6,374 nucleotides of DNA, taken from EX4484-2 sp964592095 (lineage in GTDB: Archaea > Altiarchaeota > Altiarchaeia > IMC4 > QMZM01). Of this stretch, positions 1 through 4,786 are shown piece by piece (within the stretch, counting starts at the first letter, position 1; each line of letters opens with the position of its first letter). The translations under genes and the position numbers were made by a program. The notes below the pieces were generated by a model. It was not told the DNA's origin. It saw nothing but the letters and a program-made list of their open reading frames with translations, and did no database searches. The stretch spans positions 1 through 6,374 of the forward strand of contig CAZQER010000061.1 of NCBI GenBank assembly GCA_964592095.1, written 5' to 3'.

Positions 1-54
1 AGGGTTTATTACCAGGAGGAGAGGCAGTATAATATTGAGGGGATTTTAGGTTAA
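1..54 (+). CDS. Possible 3' end of a converging plus-strand gene (partial)
   Basis: The plus strand is open from base 1 in frame 1 and ends at a TAA at 52-54. The 17-residue tail RVYYQEERQYNIEGILG is polar and charged, and reads like an ordinary protein C-terminus. If real, the gene converges on the decarboxylase subunit and overlaps its end by 9 bases. The minus strand here is also open past the stop at 46-48 and encodes a hydrophobic peptide (ILPLLLVINP) but has no ATG, so a downstream membrane protein on that strand remains an alternative. The stretch is too short for a family call. Confidence 0.22.
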   Translation, partial: RVYYQEERQYNIEGILG

Positions 55-549
55 GGGATTATTTGAGGAATTACTTTGTCCTTGCTTTATCGCCTTAAGA
101 AAACGATCTTTTATCTGTTTTGGAGATAATGGTATCCTTGGAGCATCCCCTTTTTCTTTATCCACTTTTATCACTTTTGTGTTGGGAGCAAGTTTTTCAA
201 AATCAATAACATCAGAACAGGTTGGTTGCCCTCCGGTGGAGGAATGAACTCCATTATCTAATATATAATGTCTTAAGTTTTTTGGATTCATTTTTTTATG
301 TAATACTAATGTACCAAGAGACATTAATGAAGAAGCATCTCCTGAGATAACCGTTACTTTGTAATTTGAATTTATGGCTATCCCAAGCCCTATTGCTAAC
401 TCACAACCCATACTACCCTCCATATAAAAGTTTAATGGTCTATCTTTTACCATATGAACCTCCCTTGAAATCATTCCGGTTGAGGATATCACTATCTCAT
501 CGCTTTTTACTTTTCTCATTATCTCTTCAATAGCTTCAATTCTCTTCAT
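46..549 (-). CDS. aepY: Phosphonopyruvate decarboxylase, C-terminal (PP domain) subunit
   Basis: This 167-residue protein matches the C-terminal, thiamine-diphosphate-binding half of phosphonopyruvate decarboxylase (Ppd/Fom2), related to the beta subunit ComE of sulfopyruvate decarboxylase. Visible signatures are REVHMVKDRPLNFYMEGSMG at about 29-48, a GDASSLMSLG cofactor/Mg motif at 70-79 (GDG in most relatives, here GDA), and LDNGVHSSTGGQPT at 97-110, which closely follows the family's LDNGxHxSTGGQPT. With the PYR-domain partner encoded just upstream it should decarboxylate 3-phosphonopyruvate to phosphonoacetaldehyde in the cytoplasm, the irreversible step that pulls the unfavourable mutase reaction forward. 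Its ATG overlaps the TGA of the upstream subunit by four bases (ATGA), with no clear Shine-Dalgarno site, which suggests translational coupling. Sulfopyruvate decarboxylase is the main alternative on family grounds; the adjacent PEP mutase argues for phosphonopyruvate. The C-terminal tail is low-complexity (Gln/Ser/Asn). Confidence 0.9.
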   Translation of the reverse strand: MKRIEAIEEIMRKVKSDEIVISSTGMISREVHMVKDRPLNFYMEGSMGCELAIGLGIAINSNYKVTVISGDASSLMSLGTLVLHKKMNPKNLRHYILDNGVHSSTGGQPTCSDVIDFEKLAPNTKVIKVDKEKGDAPRIPLSPKQIKDRFLKAIKQGQSNSSNNPLT

Positions 550-890
550 TTCTGGATAATTAGCTTATAATTATCATACTCTAATAACTTTAATAACTTT
601 TTAGTTATCTTTCCCATAAATGCATGATGCTCTGGTTTATTTCTGACGCTGATTAACAGGTCTATTTTGATGTCATAGGGCTTTAATAAAGAAGTAATTA
701 TATCTACCGCATTTCCCAATCCGCTATTTTGAAGAAAAACCAAGGGTTTTTTACCAACAAAATAGGCTCCAACAGCTAAAGCTATTGCTTCATCCTCTCT
801 AGTACAGGGAATATAATCCTTTATTTTGCTGGTAAAATCCTTTAACTGTGAACAAGGAATTCCCACTATAAAATCATGTTTTTTGCTCAT
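546..890 (-). CDS. aepY: Phosphonopyruvate decarboxylase, N-terminal (PYR domain) subunit
   Basis: This 114-residue protein is the PYR-domain half of phosphonopyruvate decarboxylase. Recognisable blocks, counted from the chosen start, are GIPCSQLKDF at 10-19, the REDEAIALAVGAY segment at 31-43 with the glutamate expected to activate thiamine diphosphate (E34), LQNSGLGNAV at 53-62, and HHAFMGKIT at 88-96. It ends where single-chain enzymes continue into the linker and PP domain, which here is the next gene, overlapping by ATGA. I chose the ATG at 890 because AGGA lies six bases upstream (897-900) and homologous sequence begins right after it; an in-frame TTG at 914 would add eight unconvincing residues. 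From 890 the gene overlaps the end of the PEP mutase fusion by 17 bases. Combined length of the two subunits (281) is well below the roughly 370-400 of single-chain Ppd. ComD-like sulfopyruvate decarboxylase alpha is the alternative. Confidence 0.88.
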   Translation of the reverse strand: MSKKHDFIVGIPCSQLKDFTSKIKDYIPCTREDEAIALAVGAYFVGKKPLVFLQNSGLGNAVDIITSLLKPYDIKIDLLISVRNKPEHHAFMGKITKKLLKLLEYDNYKLIIQK

Positions 891-2154
891 TCTTAATCCT
901 GTACTTCTGTTCAATTTCTTCCATTTCTGTAATGGGAGTGAGTTTTCTCATATCATCTAAATTTGCAGATAATTTCTTCTCTATAGGTTCTACCGAGTCA
1001 TTCTCTTTCATAATTTTCAATGCATTTCTAATAGCCTTTATTTTCACTCGCTCAGTTTGATTTGCTAAGATAGATATAGAAAAGCCAGCATCAAATAACT
1101 CCTTGTTGGTTATTTGAGGAAATTTTGTTGGCACGATAATTAGTGGTGTTTTTAATTTCCAATGTTTTGGTATTTCCAAGGCTTCTCTACCGGTTGGCTC
1201 ACGGCTATGAATTAAAATCATATCTGCACCACATTTTGCATAATATTCCCCCCTTTTAATGGCCTCTTTCATTCCATAGCCCCTTATTAATGCCTCCGTC
1301 CTTGCGATGATTACAAACTCTTTAGTTTTCTGATGATCTTTACCTGCCTTTATCTTCATCCCATGCTCTTCCATAGGTAATAAAGGGATTTTCCCACCCC
1401 ATAATGAGTTTTGTTTAGGGAATATATTATCCTCAACGCATACACCGCTAACCCCAATCCTCTCAAATTCTCTAACACATCTAATAAAATTATGTATTCC
1501 TCCATACCCATTATCAACATCAACAATAACAGGAAGAGAAGTGGCATCAACAATGGGTTTTGCTACATTTAACATTTCAGTCATGGTAATAACTCCATTG
1601 TCAGTTAATCCCAATCTTGCAGAAGCTTCAAAACCAGAAATCCAGATTCCATCAAAATTTGCCTCTTCTATCAGTTTTGCCGTTATTGAATCACCTGCTG
1701 AAACCAAGACGAGTTTTTTCTTTTTCTTTAACAGATATTTTAAATTCTTTGTTTGTCGGATTTCTTTTAATAATTTTGTAGTGGAAATGTAGGGATAATG
1801 TTTTACCTGAACTACTTTACATAATTTCTTCTCTTTTGCTTCTTGATATAAAGGGGGCAACCAGTCATCTCCATGAACAAGTATATCTACATTATATTTC
1901 TTTAAATTTTCAAACATTGTTGGTCTTCTGTAATTCATACAATCCTCAACAACTTTATCAACTTCTCTTATTGACTCTATTATCTTTTTTCTATCAGAAA
2001 AGTTCATTATTGGTTTCCTTTTGTATATTGTAGCAACATCATCGGGATGCAGACCAATAATTAGATAATCCCCCAATTTTTTAGCTTTCTTGATGAATTC
2101 CAAGTGCCCACGATGGAACAAGTCTCCTACCATGGTGGCATAAACAACCTTCAT
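874..2154 (-). CDS. aepX: Bifunctional cytidylyltransferase / phosphoenolpyruvate mutase (Fom1-like fusion)
   Basis: This 426-residue protein has two domains. Residues 1 to about 132 are a cytidylyltransferase of the TagD/GCT type: GDLFHRGHLEF with the HxGH CTP-binding motif at 14-17, HGDDW at 94-98 and ISTTKLLKEI at 123-132. A Lys-rich linker (about 139-147) leads into a PEP mutase of the isocitrate lyase superfamily, about 148-425: AGDSITAKL, WISG (171-174), SARLGLTDNG with D185, the metal-binding VDVDNGYGG (D212, D214), the gating-loop motif EDNIFPKQNS (241-250), ARTEA (R285) and LIHSRE (H316). These align with the mussel enzyme's W44, S46, D58, D85, D87, K120, N122, R159 and H190. The mutase converts PEP to phosphonopyruvate; the N-terminal domain should activate a phosphonate with CTP. 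The domain order is that of Streptomyces Fom1, which makes CMP-2-hydroxyethylphosphonate. Oddity: the signature EDKxxxxxNS has Asn (N243) in place of its Lys. The ATG overlaps the upstream TGA by four bases; no Shine-Dalgarno site is seen. The exact phosphonate substrate is inferred from the neighbouring dehydrogenase. Confidence 0.93.
   Translation of the reverse strand: MKVVYATMVGDLFHRGHLEFIKKAKKLGDYLIIGLHPDDVATIYKRKPIMNFSDRKKIIESIREVDKVVEDCMNYRRPTMFENLKKYNVDILVHGDDWLPPLYQEAKEKKLCKVVQVKHYPYISTTKLLKEIRQTKNLKYLLKKKKKLVLVSAGDSITAKLIEEANFDGIWISGFEASARLGLTDNGVITMTEMLNVAKPIVDATSLPVIVDVDNGYGGIHNFIRCVREFERIGVSGVCVEDNIFPKQNSLWGGKIPLLPMEEHGMKIKAGKDHQKTKEFVIIARTEALIRGYGMKEAIKRGEYYAKCGADMILIHSREPTGREALEIPKHWKLKTPLIIVPTKFPQITNKELFDAGFSISILANQTERVKIKAIRNALKIMKENDSVEPIEKKLSANLDDMRKLTPITEMEEIEQKYRIKNEQKT
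897..900 (-). promoter_or_regulatory. Shine-Dalgarno-like AGGA before the decarboxylase PYR subunit
   Basis: The minus strand reads AGGATTAAGA directly before the ATG at 890, placing AGGA six bases from the start codon. It lies inside the 3' end of the upstream fusion gene and is one of the few recognisable ribosome-binding sequences here. It favours ATG at 890 over the TTG at 914. Confidence 0.4.
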
Positions 2155-3014
2155 TTTTTCAGATTTGATAAGATTTTCTCCAAATCTTTCTTAGTTATTT
2201 CTTTGGGACCATCCATTATCCTTTTGTATTTAATTGCCTCATTAGTTATTAATTTAATATTAAGGTTTTTTATCTTAGGTGGAGAAAAAGACTGTTTTAA
2301 AAATTCAACCAGCTCTCTTGTTGTGTCAAAACCAAAAAGCTTAGGTAATTCTTTAAAGTTCATATATTTCACAAAATATGGCAAAAGCATACCACAGGCA
2401 GTTCCGTGATCAATATTGTACTTAATGGTAATTGGATAGGAAGTCGCATGAATCACATTGGTCTTGGTAATTGCTATTGCTTTACCTGCATAATTTCCTG
2501 CAGTTATTATTTCTTTAATATTTTTATTTTTCCTCTTTAAATTTCTATTGAGTAAATAGATTGCCTTTTTTGAATATTTCTTACTCTCAGAGGTTGCGTT
2601 TTTTGACCATAGGGATTCAATTGCATGAGATAAAGCATCAAAAATAGTTGATTGCAAAACCTTAGCTGGAAGTTTTATTGGAAATTCATAATTTTTCGGT
2701 ATTGGCTTCTTTGTAGGTACCGATATCTTCTTATTCTTTTCCCATACAGTAGCGTAGGGTGTCATAGCAGACCCAGATGCGGTTGTGGGGATTGCTATAA
2801 CCCTCTTATCCTTAGAGATAACTTTTGCTGTATCTATAACGCTTCCGCCACCAATTCCAATAATTACATCCTTATCGGTCTTTATCTTTAAAACCTCATT
2901 TGTAGGCGGTCTTCTAACTTCTAAAAATTCAACATCTCTGTAGTTTTTGGCTACTAATTTTGCATATTCTTTTGTATGCTTGCTGTGAACTATTAGGGCT
3001 GTTTTATTAACCAT
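2151..3014 (-). CDS. Iron-dependent alcohol dehydrogenase, predicted phosphonoacetaldehyde reductase
   Basis: This 287-residue protein belongs to the iron-containing (group III) alcohol dehydrogenase family. The nucleotide-binding GIGGGSVIDTAK is at 53-64 and IPTTASGSAMTPYA at 75-88. All four expected metal ligands are visible: D126 and H130 in DALSHAIES, H189 in VIHATSYPI, and H203 in DHGTACGMLLPYF. Between a PEP mutase/decarboxylase set and a LicD gene, the best role is NAD(P)H-dependent reduction of phosphonoacetaldehyde to 2-hydroxyethylphosphonate, as done by FomC and PhpC. It is shorter than the usual 370-400 residues: the N-terminal Rossmann part is trimmed and the C-terminal helical part is short, yet cofactor and metal motifs are intact, so it looks compact rather than broken. 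The ATG at 3014 follows a 76-bp gap, and a purine-rich AAGAGAA touches the start codon. The stop overlaps the next gene's ATG (ATGA). Substrate is inferred from context; glycerol dehydrogenase-type relatives cannot be excluded by sequence alone. Confidence 0.85.
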   Translation of the reverse strand: MVNKTALIVHSKHTKEYAKLVAKNYRDVEFLEVRRPPTNEVLKIKTDKDVIIGIGGGSVIDTAKVISKDKRVIAIPTTASGSAMTPYATVWEKNKKISVPTKKPIPKNYEFPIKLPAKVLQSTIFDALSHAIESLWSKNATSESKKYSKKAIYLLNRNLKRKNKNIKEIITAGNYAGKAIAITKTNVIHATSYPITIKYNIDHGTACGMLLPYFVKYMNFKELPKLFGFDTTRELVEFLKQSFSPPKIKNLNIKLITNEAIKYKRIMDGPKEITKKDLEKILSNLKK

Positions 3015-3035
3015 TTCTCTTTTTCTTTAAGAGAA
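3015..3035 (-). promoter_or_regulatory. Small hairpin covering the start region of the dehydrogenase
   Basis: The minus strand reads TTCTCTT, a seven-base loop AAAGAAA, then AAGAGAA immediately followed by the ATG at 3014. The two arms (3029-3035 and 3015-3021) are perfect seven-base complements. In mRNA the stem would cover the only purine-rich stretch able to act as a ribosome-binding site. It is AU-rich and therefore weak, so a regulatory role is speculative. Confidence 0.25.
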
Positions 3036-3052
3036 TAAAATAGGGGCATGTA

Positions 3053-3081
3053 ATCTTATCGTATTTGAACTTAAAATCCAA
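3053..3081 (-). promoter_or_regulatory. Candidate internal promoter ahead of the phosphonate genes
   Basis: In the 76-bp gap between the LicD gene and the dehydrogenase the minus strand has TTGGAT (3076-3081) and TAAGAT (3053-3058) separated by 17 bases. They match bacterial -35 and -10 consensus at three and four of six positions. It sits at the boundary between the glycan genes and the phosphonate genes, so an internal promoter makes sense there. In AT-rich DNA such matches arise by chance, and if the organism is archaeal this element is irrelevant. Confidence 0.18.
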
Positions 3082-3090
3082 CAAATGCCT

Positions 3091-3798
3091 TCAGGGAATT
3101 TTCTTTTCGATAGCTCCATCTTGAGTGAGCGAATCCCATTCTTTCTTGGGAATTCTCCAATCATGGCCGTATCTAAAGGCTAGGTAGTCTTCTAATTCAT
3201 TGGGAACTTTAAATTTCACTCCCTGAAAGGTTATCTCAGGAAAATTAGTAAAAAATTTTTGAGGTACTGTCCAAATAATCTCTCGACAACCAAATTTTTT
3301 TCCTATCCTTAAAAATAAAGTGGCAATCCCTTCCCGTAAATTTTTAGGTAAAACTTGTGTTATTTTTACTGCAATAGTTTTTAATTTAAGGGCATTCCCA
3401 TAATAGGAAACGGAAAATAACCACCAGAGACTTCTTAAAATTTTCCCCAATTTATTTTTTCCATAAAGTAAATAAGGCTCCCTCATTGCCTTACCATCTT
3501 TCAAGAAGAAAAGAGAAACATTAATGGGAAAATTATTCTTCTCCAGAATGACTTTATCAGGCAAGAAATAAATATCAAATCCTTGACTGCAGAGTTCATT
3601 ATAAGCAGAGGTACCGACCTTAATTTTGGTTATATCTTTTCTCCACATCCCCAGATCAAGGTCATTATCCCAAGAAATCGGCCGATTACTCCTCACCAGA
3701 CCAAGGAGTATTCCACTATCTAACCAAAACTCAATATTATATCTGTCAAAAACTTCTTTTACCTGGCGTAAATTCTCAATAACCTCTTTTTCCTTCAT
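3091..3798 (-). CDS. LicD-family phosphotransferase, candidate phosphonate transferase to glycan
   Basis: This 235-residue protein shows the LicD/fukutin-type nucleotidyltransferase-fold signature. FWLDSGILLGLVR at about 24-36 and ISWDNDLDLGM at 41-51 correspond to the family's LxxGTLLGxxR and IPWDDDxDxxM; D44, D46 and D48 are the likely metal-binding acidic residues. Near the C-terminus, VPNELEDYLAFRYGHDW (198-214) matches the conserved VPxxxxxYLxxxYGxDW block. LicD of Haemophilus and pneumococcus transfers phosphocholine from CDP-choline to surface glycans. Next to a cytidylyltransferase-PEP mutase fusion, the expected donor is a CMP-phosphonate such as CMP-hydroxyethylphosphonate (inference). 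No signal peptide is evident; hydrophobic stretches near 122-131 may reflect membrane association. The ATG overlaps the end of the upstream flippase-like gene by 23 bases, and the next in-frame Met (51) would remove the catalytic region, so this start is favoured despite lacking a clear Shine-Dalgarno site. Confidence 0.85.
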   Translation of the reverse strand: MKEKEVIENLRQVKEVFDRYNIEFWLDSGILLGLVRSNRPISWDNDLDLGMWRKDITKIKVGTSAYNELCSQGFDIYFLPDKVILEKNNFPINVSLFFLKDGKAMREPYLLYGKNKLGKILRSLWWLFSVSYYGNALKLKTIAVKITQVLPKNLREGIATLFLRIGKKFGCREIIWTVPQKFFTNFPEITFQGVKFKVPNELEDYLAFRYGHDWRIPKKEWDSLTQDGAIEKKIP

Positions 3799-4774
3799 TT
3801 TGCAAGTTTAAGTAGAGAAAAGAAAGGACACCTAAAATTGTGGCGTAAAGTAATCTAAGGATATGGAAACTGAATCCTGATGCTATTGCTAATTCTTTCT
3901 TCACTCCCAAGGCAAAAAAAACTAAGGCCCAAACCCCCTCAGTTGTTCCAAAACCAGCCAGACCCTGAACTGGCATGAGAGAGGCAAATATAACAAAGGT
4001 TGCCCCAGCGAAAACAGCCCAGATGCCTAAATGGATGCCCATAGCTTCCATCAGGATAACATAAACTAAATAGCCAAAAATCCAGATACCAAAGGAATAA
4101 AATAACAAACTGGTGAGTTTTTTCTTCACTTGAATGGCTTGGAAACCTTTAATCAGTTCGGAAACTTTTTTCAGTAACCAGTGTATGAAATTAGATTTTT
4201 CCAAGTGGGTTTTATTAAGGAATTTGTGAAATGGTTTCTTTAGTTTAGATCTAGGCATGCTACCATAATGAAAGATGATTATCAGGAAAAGTATCCCCAT
4301 ACTCAACAAAATGGAGATGAAAATAAAGATATTTGATATTAAAGGGGGAATAGCCCCTTCAAGCAGCGACACAGAAAGGATAAATAATGAAGCTAAAGCT
4401 ATGCCATCAAACACCCTGGCAATTAGCAAGGTAGAAACAGCTTCTCTTAAAGGAATGTCTTGTTTCTTAAGGAGATATAAGTAAGAAAACTCTCCTGCTC
4501 TTGCCGGAAGAATGTTAAGAAAGAAACTATGAATTAGAATCACAGGCATTAATCTTCGGAAAGAAATTTTTTTATTTAGCAACAATTGAAACCGCAGAGT
4601 CCGGAAGATATTAAAGATAAGATAAACTAAAAATGCCAAGAGGATAGAGGGAAAAGGAATTCTTTTAAGTGTCTCGGTAATATCTGATATTTTTATTTGA
4701 GAGATTATGATAGCTAACAAAATTAAAGTAACAATTAAACTGATCAATATCCTAAAAGTTCTTTTTCTTTTCAA
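3776..4774 (-). CDS. Flippase-like integral membrane protein, UPF0104/AglD/LPG-synthase TM family
   Basis: This 332-residue protein is strongly hydrophobic, with a basic N-terminus (KRKR) and about eight predicted membrane segments by eye: roughly 8-25, 41-58, 74-90, 113-137, 147-168, 223-243, 249-268 and 280-322 (possibly two). Family hallmarks are ILPARAGEFSYLYLLKK at 88-104, IARVFDG at 118-124 and PVQGLAGFGTTEG at 268-280, the pattern shared by archaeal AglD-associated proteins and the membrane part of lysylphosphatidylglycerol synthase. There is no soluble aminoacyl-transferase domain, so lysine transfer to lipid is not expected. Members often sit beside glycosyltransferases and are proposed to move or handle lipid-linked sugars; the function is not firmly known. 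The start is a TTG, since the next in-frame Met (about 76) would remove two membrane segments; GAAGAG lies shortly upstream. It follows the glycosyltransferase after 12 bases and overlaps the LicD gene by 23. Confidence 0.82.
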   Translation of the reverse strand: MKRKRTFRILISLIVTLILLAIIISQIKISDITETLKRIPFPSILLAFLVYLIFNIFRTLRFQLLLNKKISFRRLMPVILIHSFFLNILPARAGEFSYLYLLKKQDIPLREAVSTLLIARVFDGIALASLFILSVSLLEGAIPPLISNIFIFISILLSMGILFLIIIFHYGSMPRSKLKKPFHKFLNKTHLEKSNFIHWLLKKVSELIKGFQAIQVKKKLTSLLFYSFGIWIFGYLVYVILMEAMGIHLGIWAVFAGATFVIFASLMPVQGLAGFGTTEGVWALVFFALGVKKELAIASGFSFHILRLLYATILGVLSFLYLNLQNEGKRGY

Positions 4775-4786
4775 TTTTTTTACTCT

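Noticed and set aside
582..599. Tandem 9-base direct repeat TAATAACTT
   Set aside because: It is explained by the KLLKLL codons of the decarboxylase PYR subunit; only two copies, no larger array.
1356..1553. Minus-strand alternative-frame open reading frame rich in Leu and Met
   Set aside because: It is out of frame inside the PEP mutase domain, and its apparent hydrophobicity comes from shifted reading of conserved codons.
1713..1734. Poly-T rich tract that could look like a terminator or slippage site
   Set aside because: It encodes the Lys-rich linker between the two domains of the fusion protein; the frame is intact on both sides and no hairpin precedes it.
1541..1792. Plus-strand open frame of 83 codons inside the PEP mutase fusion
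   Set aside because: It lies wholly antisense to a gene with clear catalytic motifs, contains a run of Phe produced by the Lys-rich linker, and has no recognisable domain.
1836..2033. Plus-strand open frame of 65 codons
   Set aside because: It is antisense to the cytidylyltransferase domain and has no independent support.
874..2154. Fosfomycin biosynthetic cluster
   Set aside because: The fusion resembles Fom1, but no HppE epoxidase, B12-radical SAM methyltransferase or FomD is visible, and the neighbours are glycan-assembly genes.
2104..2409. Plus-strand open frame of 101 codons across the dehydrogenase/PEP mutase junction
   Set aside because: It is antisense to the C-terminal part of the dehydrogenase and the ATGA junction; AT-rich DNA gives such hydrophobic shadows often.
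2652..2891. Plus-strand open frame with several Cys residues
   Set aside because: It is antisense to the cofactor-binding region of the dehydrogenase, and the Cys residues come from reverse-reading of Gly/Ala/Thr codons with no metal-binding spacing.
4275..4484. Plus-strand open frame of 69 codons (and a similar one at 3626-3811)
   Set aside because: Both are antisense to well-supported genes and have no motif or ribosome-binding site.
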